This document shows, piece after piece, positions 22,968-34,110 of a stretch of 64,000 nt of DNA. A program made the position numbers and the translations under genes. The stretch is from the NCBI RefSeq assembly GCF_052857255.1, contig NC_135498.1, positions 116,751,134 through 116,815,133 of the forward strand, written 5' to 3'. Source of the stretch: Amblyomma americanum (taxonomy: Eukaryota > Arthropoda > Arachnida > Ixodida > Ixodidae). The first letter of the stretch is position 1, and each line of letters starts with the position of its first letter. The notes under the pieces were generated by a model. The model did no database searches, was not told the DNA's origin, and was given only the letters and a program-made list of their open reading frames with translations.

Positions 22968-24553
22968 TCAGATTCCTGCTCTGCGGGATGCTCTGCTGAG
23001 GCTTTCTTTTTTAGAAATATAAGTGGCAAGGGCTGCCCTGACTTCATTTCCATGGCTGCTGGCTTCAGTTGTGTTATGCACAGGTTGTGCATACAAGGAA
23101 TCAAACTCGTGCACTTCCTGCACCCACTGCTGTTCTATGGGGTCATTCAGAGTCTCGCAGATATTGTGCAGAACACATGCTGCTTTGATGGCTCGCTTTG
23201 CGGTTAGAAGCTTGCACTCCATTCGCTTTATGACGAATCTGAAGCGAGCCTTCAGTCGTCCAAAGGCATTCTCTACTATTCTTCTTGTCTTTGACAAACT
23301 GTAATTGAATTGTGCTTCTTTCAAGCCTGAAAGAGCATTCGCAAACGGCTTGAGAAGATTTGAAGTTAAAGGGAAAGCTTGGTCGCAAAGCACCACCGGT
23401 GGCACAGCTACTCCCTCGATGACGGACACAGGTGACTGGAAGTAGTCACTCTTGATGTGTTTGGAGAGCTGTGACCGCCCGTACACAAAAGCATCGTGGC
23501 ATCTTCCAGGGCTCCCCACATTCAGGTACCGGAAGCTGTACTTGTGGTCAACAATGGCCAAAAGAATGATGGTGTGCCTGCAAGAAACAGAACAAATTGG
23601 ACATTATTAGCACTTAACAATCACGAGAGGAATTTCGTAATTTTTCTCTGCACAAAAATACATGGGAATATTTCTGTCATCAACCAAGGTACCGTTAGCA
23701 TTGTTCTAAGCTCACAGACCTTGAATTGAAGGCACAGAAGTCAGTACATAAAAAAAGCGGCAGAGAATTGCCTGGTTGCTTGATTAATGACTTCAGATTT
23801 AACACAAAAAAGATAAAAACACACTTACCACCCTTTATAATTGTAGTAATCAGCTGCATGCTCTTGTGGTGGTGAGATGGGAATGTGACATCCATCCATG
23901 GCGCCGAGAGCCTGGGGGAAGCCGCTGAACGCATAGAATTCACGGATGTGACTGGGCATTTCTTGCCGGCTGACCATGTTAAGCCACTCCCCTCCCAACA
24001 CATCAATGACTGCGGCAGAAAACTCCTTGGTGAGGAGATTCACTGTTGACCGTCCCACACCAAATAGATGGGCGATGGTCTGGTCCTCAGCGCTAGAACG
24101 CAGCCGGTAGAGTCCTATCGCTACGCGTTTTTCAACCGGAATGGCTTCCCGCATATTTGTCGTAGCGCGTTCCAGGACACAGCTCAGCGCGTCCACAATA
24201 TAGCGGAACGTGTCAAAAGTGACGCGAAGCGACTGTCGAAAATGCAGTTCACCCAAGTGCGGCAAAGTTTCTTCAAACCATTTTTCGCTCCTCTGGAATG
24301 TCCATCGCTCTCGAGGCACCGCTGGCAAACTTTCAGCAATAGCTGCACTTATCGCGAAGGCATTGGCGATAAGTCGGTCCTCAAGGTCAGCGCTCATTGC
24401 TTCTTGATGGCGTATGGCTACCCTCAGCTGCGCTAATCTGCCTTTGTACAGGGCTAGCCTGCTGCGTCTTTGTGCTCGCAAGCATAAACTCGCAGCGATC
24501 GCATTCCGCTGCCGCGAATCCATTGCACAAAGCGACGTAGTGACGTCCGCCAT
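22968..24553 (-). CDS. Harbinger DDE transposase, two exons, 444 aa, apparently intact
   Basis: This is the nuclease that cuts and joins the transposon ends. Exon 1 runs 24,553 to 23,829 and exon 2 23,577 to 22,968. The 251-bp intron has donor GTAAGT and acceptor TTTCTTGCAG, and the joined frame (1,335 nt) is open. After an N-terminal helical region comes a helix-turn-helix-like stretch (AEDQTIAHLFGVGRSTVNLL). The DDE_Tnp_4 catalytic core has first Asp in LGAMDGCHIPI (end of exon 1), second Asp in VVLCDQAFPL and Glu in RRIVENAFGRLKARFR. The ending AACVLHNICE is typical. The start MADVTTSL (24,553) lies inside the terminal repeats; longer open sequence upstream runs through the TIR and is unlikely to be coding. 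All three acidic residues are present. The gene runs convergent to the Myb-like gene. Confidence 0.93.
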
Positions 24554-24754
24554 TTGTCTGCCGCCGCTGGCTGAACTTTGGCTTGGCTTGGGTTCCTGGT
24601 GGATAGCAGTGATCAACGCGTTATTGAAACGAGGATTAAAATTTTGAAATCGGTTTCTATTCGCAAAACAGTACTTTTCGAAACATATTGAAGCATAGAT
24701 CGAAATGTTTTTATGCTGCACTTTTTCTCCATCGCAATCGCCATCATTTGCAAA

Positions 24755-24858
24755 TGGCATTACTTTTGGCCGTGTAGCAGCACGCAGAATAAATGACATT
24801 AAGTCGAACAAATGTCATCCGATGGCAATGACATTAGATTTGCCGTGTGGCAGGAGTA
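24755..24858 (-). repeat. Harbinger right terminal and subterminal repeats
   Basis: The outer arm (about 24,808-24,858) is the reverse complement of the left end. The inner copy (GGCCGTGTAGCAGCACG, about 24,769) mirrors the left subterminal copy. AATGACATTA motifs recur at about 24,793 and 24,828. Confidence 0.85.
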
Positions 24859-24861
24859 TTA

Positions 24862-26650
24862 TTCAGCGTTTTCTTGCCGAACACTTTCGCCGTATATGTG
24901 TGGAGTTGTATAAACAACAAATATTTTCTGCAGTCGTACAGTCGGAGATAGAGGCACAGTTATGCAAAAAAAAAACTCAATGAAACCGAAGCTGTCAGCA
25001 GATCGCGTCGGCTATAGGGAGCTCTCGTACAGGAGAAACTACAGGAGGAGCATGTCGACGCCGTCGAGGCGTGGCGCTGCGACGTCTGCCGCGGGCTGCG
25101 TCTCTGATCATTTGGGTTGTAAGGTGCTTCACAACAATTTCCAAACGCAATTAGAAGCATTCCAAACGCATTCGCTCACTGGATAGCAATGGTGCTGCTG
25201 CCATCGACTTTTGTTCGGTCCGTTCGCTGGTTGTGAGTTTTGCAATGACGTGACGGCGACTTCTGTGGTGGTCAGCGGACTGTGCATATTCCGCCACAGA
25301 GGAGCCGCTCTGCCGCATAAGGCCGACGACGACACTATCCAGACCGACATCTACAGATCTATAGAATTCTATCGCTAATACCGGGCCACCAGGAGCGGCT
25401 GCAACTAACCACTAATTTTTTTTAAAAGTTCTCGTAAATTTAGTAATTAACGAATGTGCGCTGGTATGAACCTGCTGTAATGATTCGTGTAACTATATAT
25501 GGCTTAGCCAAGGCCCTAATAAAAAATATATTTTTGGGGGGAAGTGCACAGACGGAGCTCACGCTGTTGCCTTTGCCTGATTTTGAGGCATAATAACCAG
25601 CCTATTTGTATCGAATTTATGTATTCGAAAGCGTTCTTGCACGCTATGCTCGTGCGAGTATCTGAAAACCAACCCAGGAGGGTTTCCTTGTAAAAAAATG
25701 ACATGACTTTCATTTCATAAATTTTTTTAATTAAAAAAGGCTTTTTTTTAACTCTAGAGAATTCACTGCCACACTGCGCAGTTGGTATCTGCTTAATAGA
25801 GATCCTAAATCAAACGTAATAACTTAGTACAAGTGCATTTCCTAAGCCGACTTTGTGCGAAATTTTACGAAGGTCCAGAAACGAAGCAGTGGCCTCGTAA
25901 TTTACAATTATAAGTTGCGCTTGCACGAAATATTAGACCACCGCTTCATAAACGCACGCGATCACGCGGTAAGAGATTCCTACGCTTCTTTACGTCGTTC
26001 CCTGTGATCGCGCCTTCCCCTGTGTTTTCCGATTTGCCTTTTCCTTCCGTTTCTGCAGATCATAATGCTTCAAAATGTTATTTTTTATGCATTTATTGTT
26101 CTGATGCGGAATTTGCATTGAGGTCTATAGCTCTTGCAGACGTCTTTACTGAATTGCTCTCAATTATTTTTTTGGTTTCGAACAATACCTAAATTTATTG
26201 ATGAAAACTATCAGAAATAGGTCCGAGCCATAATTTAGCATGGTTTTGTTTGTTTTAACTTTTGCGTGCAATTTCCACACCAACAAAAAGTTGGAGGATT
26301 CTTCGACGGCCAGCGAATAAATCTACTGACAAATGATGTTAGACGCATGTTAACCTAGGTTTTTTTTGCCATATGTCCCATATGTAATGCTAAGAAAGAG
26401 TGCGACGTTGCTTGCATAATATTTTATTTATTGTCTTACGTTTTTTATTTCATGATATCAATTTAAGACATCCTGAACTAACACACGGCCCCGCAAAATG
26501 CTGGAGTGTATGAAGCCGTTTTCGCGAAATCCATCTGGAAGCTCGACGTTTTTCACATCAAAGTTTTCGGTCCCCGAACATGATGCTTTTCCTGCGGCTT
26601 TGCAAGAATAATTTGACGCTTTCGCGTGTTTCACACCCTTGCCATAAAAA
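24862..26650. other. Non-coding stretch
   Basis: Only short reading frames are present, with no domain recognised. The sequence is AT-rich from 25,400 onward. Confidence 0.4.
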
Positions 26651-26659
26651 CTGGTTATG

Positions 26660-26860
26660 ACTCATTCTCCGCTCCCCCTATCCTCTCTTCCTGTCCCCTC
26701 ACCTCTTTCATTTCATTTATCCCTTCTGCCTGCTATCCTTTATTTCCGCTGCCTCAGCTCAGGTGCTTCAGTATCGATGGCAGATGCCGGGGCTAGCAAA
26801 AATCTTTTCCTTCCTTTTTACTATTATTTTAATAGAAAAACCACTACCACCACCACGCAT
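26660..26860 (+). repeat. Dispersed tick repeat, probably a LINE 3' end
   Basis: A pyrimidine-rich run is followed by CTATCCTTTATTTCCGCTGC, GATGGCAGATGCCGGGGC and TAGCAAAAATC, then an AATAGAAAAACCACTACC end. I know this combination as a repeated tick LINE 3' UTR, from memory. The family cannot be fixed from the sequence alone. Confidence 0.4.
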
Positions 26861-28389
26861 TCTTTGAGAATTCCAAACCTCTTTCGATGTTTCGGCCCCC
26901 CTCCCCTCTGTCTTTTGAAGTCTCGTACCTCCCCAACTCCAGACCTGCCCTTTTCCGCGAAGCGTTTTTTTTCTGCTTACTTTCCCCTACCTGTTTCTCC
27001 CATGCGCAGCAGCTATGCGCCACTCCTCCTCCACCTCCTCCCCCACTACCACCACCGTCGTCTCCCCGTCTGCCACTCCTCACAGCGCGATGTATCGCCA
27101 CGACACATTCCTGACTGGACGAGCCTTAGCTTGTCTGGCACGGCGGTGCCCAAACACACAGCCAGCGCGACGAAAAAGTATGCACACTCCAGCTGGCTCC
27201 GTTCGTAGTCTGCGCAAGCTAAAACCCACACCTGATACTATATGAGAGCTCCGACGCGGTTCACTACCCTGGCCTGCAATATCTTATTTGTAAGTACTAC
27301 AAATATTTTATCCTCAGATATGTTCGGAAATGAATGTGATTTTGGGAGTAAGTGTTGCTTTGACTACATGCGGCTTTATTTTTTCCGACAGGAAAAGAGA
27401 ACGACACAAAGCACGAGGACGACTTCTATGTAGCTACTCTCATTGATAAATATCTGGCTTGACGTCGTTCGCAGTGCAGTGCGCAGTGCCAGAATGGTAA
27501 GAACTTTATTTTTCGTCTTTGGTGCAATGACTTCACCAAACATTCTCTACTTTGTCGAACAACGGGTTTTATTCCATGTGACCTGACATCCGAAACATTC
27601 AGGAATACGTTTGTCATGTACAGATTATGCAAGATAGTAATCAGAACTGCTTTGTGTTCCACTGCAGACGGGTCGTTAAGGATATGTGTACTACTTCCAC
27701 GCTGTTTCTCTTGGCTAACACACTTGCAGGTGCAATAGAAAATCCGCAATTTAATGTTTAAAGCTTTTTCCAAGTTATCTCTCAATGAAAAAAAAAGGCA
27801 TTACTCTGGACTGTCAGACGGGTGTTTTGTGTGGTTTTCAAGTTAGTTTCGAATCTCTATTAAATGCATTGGGAGCGCCTAAGATAAACTGTTGGATTAA
27901 AAAAAAAAGAGGTCGTCTAAGTTTTTTCCGTCGAGCTTATTTATTTTTAACTCCTTCCAAAAAAAAATTTGTTCAAAACTGTTGTTTTGACGTCCATATG
28001 GAGGAGATGCTACAACCTCTGAATCTTAACCTCAATAAAAAAATGTGCTCTCAATATAGAGTTACGTAGTTATAATATTAAAACAAAATAATACATCAGT
28101 TTCCTTTCAATATCGTAATACTTTGTTTGTTTGTTTTACATCGAATATTTTTACTGGAGGTGCGGAACCGCGCATTAAACTAAATATCACCAATTTGGTA
28201 CAAGGCAAATTAAATTTTACTGGGTGCAAAAAATGCGCTGTTAGTTGTTACAAATTGTCCTGTAAAATGTGTGTCGAGTGTTTTCACGCCGACTGTGCCT
28301 CACAAAATTCAATGTTATTTAATCATTTCTGTTTTTGTCCTGTGACGGCCATATTTAGGTTCATCGTGACATCATGCCTCTGTTTGCAG
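26861..28389. other. Mostly non-coding, with a Cys-rich open frame
   Basis: Low-complexity C/T and A runs are common. Between about 28,140 and 28,330 a plus-strand frame is rich in cysteine (GCKKCAVSCYKLSCKMC, CFHADC), resembling half of a zinc-binding module. It lacks a clear start, a partner domain or a family match. A Lys-rich frame at 27,785-28,069 is likely chance in A-rich DNA. Confidence 0.3.
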
Positions 28390-28496
28390 GCTCGAAGCAT
28401 TGTGAGGTCATCGTGCACGAGCTGGACGAGAAATTTGAGTGCAGTGCAAGAGTCCTCTTTCAAGAGGAGTGCAACGATTACTTCAGATATGACTGA
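28390..28496 (+). CDS. Candidate terminal exon of an unknown gene
   Basis: A good splice acceptor (CCTCTGTTTGCAG, ending at 28,389) opens a 34-codon frame in one phase. It starts SKHCEVIVHELDEKFECSA and ends ECNDYFRYD with TGA at 28,494-28,496. AATAAA lies 115 bases downstream (28,610-28,615). The balanced acidic composition and three cysteines look like a real protein end, for instance of a small secreted protein. I cannot name a family, and no upstream exon is identified. The exon could also be a chance frame. Confidence 0.3.
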
Positions 28497-28615
28497 TCAG
28501 TTCACAGGAGGACAGCTCCGTTAAGCACTTTATGGATGTCTTAGCCGTGGTACAGCAGCTTGTCGAGCTGTGTTGTCCAACCTGAATCATCGCACGCAGC
28601 AAACTTGAAAATAAA

Positions 28616-29182
28616 TGATTTTCCCACAGCCTCTGCCACCATGCTCTTGGGTCCTTCTTTCTTTTAATTCCCAGGATGACTGGCAGCAGCGCAAGTTATT
28701 CTGCGTGCTCTAGAAGCGTGATCCTTGTAACTCGGTGCAATAAACCGGTAACTTTTCTGAGTTCTTGTGCACCCTCATTTATGAATATTTGCTAGGTTGA
28801 ATGATGCACCCGCAGTTCCAGTCATTGGGGAGTGGGTTATGTTGCATTTGCTAGTTTTCGAAAGAGGGTGCCAGTGTTTGAAAGCTGGCTATCAATGATT
28901 GAAAGCTGGATACCAATGTTTCAAAGCTGGATTCCAGTGTTCGAATGCTGGAAAGCCAATCCGGGGCCTTTACTTGCCCATGTCGCGGAATGAATGCCAG
29001 GCCTGTGCTGGCCGCTCGATCTGCCGAACGTTGGCCCAAAAATGGGCTGAAAGTGGGGCTAATGTGTCAAAGTGGCAGCGCTTTGCCAAAATGCCAATGT
29101 AGGACCGCGCGCCGTTCATGCAACTTTTTGCCAATGATCGGCCAGTGTTCGCCCAATGCTATTGTGCTGCCTTCGAAACATC
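28616..29182. other. Non-coding, with short diverged tandem phrases
   Basis: Near 28,855-28,970 a unit of about 22 bases (a form of GTTTGAAAGCTGGATTCCA) recurs four to five times with changes. No gene is recognised. Confidence 0.5.
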
Positions 29183-29600
29183 TAAAGGGGAACAGAGTCA
29201 GGAGCAAAATCTGGATTACAACTTCGAGAAAACAAAAACTGCAGTGGTTCAAAATTTTATGCCGCTGCTGTGCTGGTACTTTTTTAAAATGGACGGAAGG
29301 TTGTGATGCAAAGAGGAGCTTGTAATCGTTGCGAAAATAGGGCATGAAGCCTGTTTATTTTTTCGGTTGTTCAGAATGCTAGTATGGACCAGCGACATTT
29401 ATATACGTACCGAAAGCTTTCAGGTGAAACATACTGTAAGCGTAAAAGTCTGTATTCACCGATGTGGTTTATGCGTAGCGTTTCGCGCTGCCGAAATATA
29501 TGTAGGCTTAGAGGTAAGTTGTCAGGGCAGAATATGTAACGAATTCCTTTTAACTGAAATTTTGTTTCACTTGCAGGCGGATGTTTCTTCTTAACATATC
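29183..29600 (-). repeat. Repeat X, copy 1 (inverted partner at 44,965-45,388)
   Basis: On the minus strand this matches 44,965-45,388, for example CAGGCTTCATGCCCTATTTT and GATTACAAGCTCCTCTTTGC. Identity is high at the 29,190-29,350 end and lower toward 29,600. No coding content is shared. In the other location it lies directly beside repeat copy B. Confidence 0.8.
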
Positions 29601-32600
29601 AATCGCATATAAATTGTGAGAAGAATGTAACGCCGATAATGCTGTGGTGCTCAACAACCTTCTATTTCCTCTCCAGTGATTTGCTCTCCTCCGCTATTCT
29701 TATTTCCAGATTGAAAATGTGCCTAAACGAAGTGTGGTCAAGTTTTTGTGTTTTTTTTTAGTTTCGCCACATGGATGCTGATGTAGTCACGATTGTGCTA
29801 TGAATATTTGCACGCCATGTTTTAGATGCTATAGCTTTAGTTTATGCTGATTAAAAATGTTAGTTGCGATTCATGGCTAGTATGTGTGTTCTCTTTTTTT
29901 ATTTTTGGTTACATTTAGGTTTAAGCTTATATGCCGTTGAGAAACGAGGGTTTCAAATTTGACTGCAATCATGACTACCGACTTCCGACTATAGCCCATG
30001 TGCATAATTTCTCTCCACGTCCCGTCAATGGCTTCCACGATGCAGGGAGAGAAATTTAAAATTTCTGCAAAATTCGAATGTCCACGTGGGCTTAAAAAGC
30101 GAAGCTGCAACTCTCCCCTAGTCATACCTGATGAAGGAACCCTAGGCTTTGAAAGGTACATTTTCTCAATTTTATTGGCGTTGTTTTTCTCATTTCAAGT
30201 CGCAATAGAGAGAACTTAAAATTTTGTTTGCGCAAAACTTCAGAAAAGACGAGGAATTAAAAGTACAGAGAAAAATAAAACTGTTCACAATAGGAAATAT
30301 ATGACTAATGTTCTGTGGCCGCAAACTCAACGTAAACGAAAAATGACAAAAGACGCTCGGCCTTCTCACAACTAGTTTATTGGAAAGGAATCGAATACCT
30401 AAATATGATTATCTCTAATATTTATCCCAAATATCCGATTCCTTTCCAATAAACCAGTACAGAAAGCATCATGAACAGCTTCAAACTCGCCGCTCTTTCT
30501 GAACTGTTTATATGACATTGACTAGCAAACAATTTTCTCCGACGTTCCTCGCAAATTCAGTTCGTCCCAAGTAGGCTTCATGTCGGCCTACTATTTGCTA
30601 CTGTTATTTGGCATCGTGAGGCTACGTTCGCGTTCCTCTAGAAATGCACATTTGATGACTTTTTTTTAATAATAGAATGGCGGCTTGAATCATCGCACTC
30701 GTACATTTTACAATTTAATAAATGTCTGTTGACGTGATCAGTCACCCCAAATGACACTGACTCATGTTCTTTCCAATTTGCAAACCGCGAAGTTGAAATT
30801 AAGCTCATCAGCCAGTTCTCCCACGAGTTAACTGAAGCTTTATAGTTCGTCATCTTTAGACGATTTCGAGAGAAGCACTTAGTAGCCGGTTACTCAACTT
30901 TCCGTAAAGCCAAAAATGCTACTTAAAGGTGCATCTTTCTGAGTTTCAATGGAAGCTTTAAGAAAGCGTTTTTCAGCTACTTGCCTTTTTACAATACATT
31001 TCCTCATATTCATTATAGGTTTCAAGTCTAGTTTCAACTAACTCTAGTCTGGGAATGATCAAAGAATCATAAAAGGTTATATGGCATATAATTATTTCTT
31101 ATTGACTAATCATTCCACACCAATAAAAACTCTTTGCAAAGTTATAGACTGATGTGTGACTGAGGTTTTTTGTTATTGACACCATCAATGGCATATTTTC
31201 GATGATTTAATCAATACGGTTGTTATGGGCGCTTCTTCCGGATTTCACCGGTTGTGCCCACGCTGGTTGAGAGCCAGACAGCAAGTGCAGCTACGCATAT
31301 TATTCAAAATATAGACAACAACCACGCACTCCATCCAACCATCAAGGGAATCGAAGGCAGTGACGGGCAAAAACGGCAGTGACGGGCAAGTTGAGAATAT
31401 AATTTACAATAATATGATAAAGAAGAGCACAAAGCATCCCCGCATAATGTAACTAAGCTTGTTGCCATTAAAAACCAAGTAATCCCTGCAATACGATATC
31501 AGCTACGCGCAGCGAACTGCGCCGTTAATGAAATCAAAAGATGAACTTGTGAAAGCAATTTCTCCTTGGCAAGTGTGAGGAGCAAACTCGAGTGCGCTGC
31601 GCTTGAGAAATGTGAGAGCATTGATGCCGCGCTACCATCGACCTGCGCGCCGTCTTGACCTACGCTTCAGTGGAGCGCACAATATTGAAAGGAGAAAAAA
31701 GTACCACCCGCGCGGAAGCAAGTTTTTCTCGTGTAACGACCCCATACGCCCTTGGCGCAATGCTCGGCTTGAAGAACTCTGGCACGGGTCGGCCTGGTAT
31801 TGCACTGCCTCTGGGATCGGCCCGTGCATATTAGCGCGCGCCTTTTCTTTCTATCTTTGCCCTCCTATCCTTTAACTCTGCTACTTTCAGCACGCGGCAG
31901 CGAGCGTGGCTCGGCTTCAGCCAGCAGGCAGGCCCCTGCACTTTTGTTTTCTTTCTTCCTATCGGTAAGAGCAGCAGCAGCAGCAGCAGCGGTCGGTTTT
32001 AAGTGTCCCCGAAGCAGTCTTCCCCCGGAGTTTCATGACAATTATGAGCGCTCATTTGGTTAAAATATCAGACGAAATCTGCTGCGCTTTTTGGGAATCT
32101 TTTATGAGTGTTGGCGCTATTATGATTTACAAAAATGCAATTTAGATTGAAGTGCGTAAGGCCGAGAGAACATTCTCCGCACTTCGATTGGATATGTGTC
32201 GACCCGCTGATTTTTGTAACCATGCTACGTGAACAAACCCATTACCATCGTGGGTACGGATCTCACCGGAGACATGAGGTTTGTTTTTCGTCTGCTTTGT
32301 AATAAACAATCTTTCAATAATTACCATAATAACCTCCCCTTGACAAAAAGCAGAAAAAAGATCATCCCCTATTCTCCTCGGTTTCGGTGATTGCTTGCTT
32401 CCGAGAGGACTATGAGAGACCCCAGAGGGCTCGGGGCCTTTCTAGCTAGGGGTCTTAGTAATCTGTGCAAAGAAGAGCTAGAAGGCAGCTACAAAGAGAA
32501 GCGTTTATACAAGCCAGAATTCAAACGATGAAGTCGCAGACTCTCTTGCCAAGTTGTACGAGTACGTAGTGTCCGGGCATATCTTTGTCGTGTACAACAG

Positions 32601-32839
32601 ACCCTTGCGCACGGCCTGGATCCAAAAAGCACAGCCACTGTGCCAATCACTGTTGCTATTGCTTTCCTCTCCCCTGCTACACTGTGTGCTCCTTCTTTTC
32701 CTTACATTATAGCTTAAATTCTAGGTCAAACGCAGAGTCAACGCGCCCTTTACCCCTTCGGGCCCACCTGCACCGCCCACTCCTATACATCCTTTGCTCG
32801 GTGATTTCACTCTACCAAAGAATGTGTTGCTTAGGGGGA
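29601..32839. other. Non-coding stretch
   Basis: No gene or element is recognised apart from the inverted repeat at 30,375-30,454. A short CAG repeat lies at about 31,972-31,990. The minus-strand frame 29,877-30,161 is open for 94 codons but matches nothing I know. Confidence 0.4.
30375..30454. repeat. Inverted repeat, 19-bp perfect arms
   Basis: The arms 30,375-30,393 (GTTTATTGGAAAGGAATCG) and 30,436-30,454 are exact reverse complements around a 42-base AT-rich loop. It could be a small fold-back element or a hairpin. Confidence 0.85.
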
Positions 32840-33268
32840 ATGGAACTTTATGAGTAACAAAGATCCCTTATTAGAATTCTCAGTCAAAACCCAAATGTTA
32901 AACAAGTAAAATTTTCTGAGGGTTTCATGAACTTCATGGTTTTAATAAATTTCAACACAACCTGCATAAAATGAAAGCAAATGTATTAGTGTTTGAACTT
33001 CTGAGTTAAACTTTTCTTATGTTCACTTTATTTTTAACGTCAATAATAACTTTTACAGAAGGCAATTAAAGAAAGAGTACACCAGCAGCAGTATGGCATT
33101 TCACTTCAGGCGCAAATAACTTGACCGTTAACTGCCTGCTTTAATTGTGACATAATTAGACGTTGCAATGTCAAACCTTCTCTCAAATAAATGGCGAAAA
33201 AAAATGTAATGTCAACTGCGTTAAGCGTTCAAGGCCTTATGTGGTGGGTCGAGCCCTCCACAGCGGGC

Positions 33269-33275
33269 ATAAAAG
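33269..33275 (+). promoter_or_regulatory. TATA-like box of S1
   Basis: ATAAAAG lies 79 bases before the exon 1 ATG and is conserved in S2 at 49,341-49,347, at almost the same distance. Confidence 0.5.
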
Positions 33276-33347
33276 GCGCAACGCTCGTTACAGTTTCCGC
33301 TACGAGAACCACTCTCACTATGGCGTGTTGGAGCTCATAGAGGCATT

Positions 33348-33408
33348 ATGAACGCGCCCCGCATCTCCTTGGCTTCGCTTTTGTCATCGGCATGATTACA
33401 TGTGAAGG
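33348..33408 (+). pseudogene. S1 first exon, frameshifted signal-peptide exon
   Basis: This is the homologue of the S2 exon at 49,422-49,480. The ATG (33,348), the hydrophobic stretch (LGFAFVIGMITCEG in the second frame) and the splice donor GG|GTAAGT are all present. The exon is 61 bases against 59 in S2, and the 2-base difference just after the ATG shifts the frame. Translation from this ATG would stop early, so S1 is probably a dead copy. Downstream, a splice acceptor (CTTAACTTTCAG, ending about 33,611) leads to YGTLYAHC, matching YGTRYDNC in S2, before stops. Confidence 0.55.
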
Positions 33409-34110
33409 GTAAGTGTTCCTGATTTTTTTTTTTAGTGACAGAGTTTACCGAACTCACGCTTTTCTTGAAACACGACTTAATAGCAAAGCACTTTTCTAAG
33501 TCCTTTTCAGGGGTCCGCAGAAATCACATGTCATTGGTACTTCCCGAACGCACTGCTGTGTCTAACTGTCCGTAAGATGTCCGAATTATCAATACGTTTC
33601 TTAACTTTCAGCGATCGAAAACATGCTTTCCCACTCGGAAATGCAGTATGGAGGATTTATGGCACGCTTTACGCCCATTGCATAGCTTAATTTCATAGCT
33701 CTTGCAAAGGCCAGAAATATACTGAAAACGTAGCCGAAGTTCTCCGACAGGCGATGACTTCAAAGCGCAGTTTCCAGTTCTTATTTGAATATTCCGGTGG
33801 CCAATTGGAGATGTGATGACAGGGCACGGGAAGAACACAAAAGCCTGGGGCCTTATATTATTAGGTTTCTTTGCTCGATTTATTTTGGTGGTGAAATTCC
33901 ATAGGTCGGCCTTGCCAGTGGACAGTTCCAAAGATTGAGGGGTATTGTAGATCTGAGAAAAAATCTGCAACCTATGAACCCTGCATCTTGAAAGCTCATA
34001 TTGCTCACTGCTTTGTTTGTCGCACAGATAATCAGGGACTTCAAATGGTAAGGGAATTTTGCATAACTGACGAAAAACAGCGTGAGAGCGTCCTTCAGCG
34101 TTAGTGCACC

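Larger units (their letters stand above)
20227..24858. mobile_element. Complete PIF/Harbinger DNA transposon, 4,632 bp
   Basis: The ends read TACCCCTGCCACACGG on the left and, inverted, TACTCCTGCCACACGG on the right. The terminal inverted repeats run for about 50 bp with few mismatches and then for another 50 bp with decay. Both flanks carry TTA (20,224-20,226 and 24,859-24,861), the 3-bp TWA target duplication typical of PIF/Harbinger. Inside are the two genes expected of an autonomous element, arranged convergently: a Myb/SANT-like DNA-binding protein (plus) and a DDE transposase (minus). Both are open across their predicted introns. Nothing else has inserted into it. Confidence 0.95.
32840..34110 (+). 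repeat. Segment S1, a duplicate of 48,905-50,110 (S2) in the same orientation
   Basis: The two segments align over more than 1.2 kb with moderate identity and many small indels. They share an upstream region, a TATA box, a first exon, and an intron/exon tract with the phrases GGTTTATGGCACGC-like, TATTCGAATATTC-like and AAAACCTGGGGCCTC-like. They therefore look like old duplicates of one gene region and not like recent transposon copies. S2 ends where a CR1-like LINE 3' end begins. Confidence 0.75.

Noticed and set aside
26657..27208. 183-codon plus-strand frame
   Set aside because: It is low-complexity (Pro/Ser/His-rich) from a pyrimidine-rich repeat.
32142..32327. Minus-strand frame with the phrase SGEIRTHDGN
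   Set aside because: Such phrases are common translations of repeats. No tRNA-like boxes were convincing.
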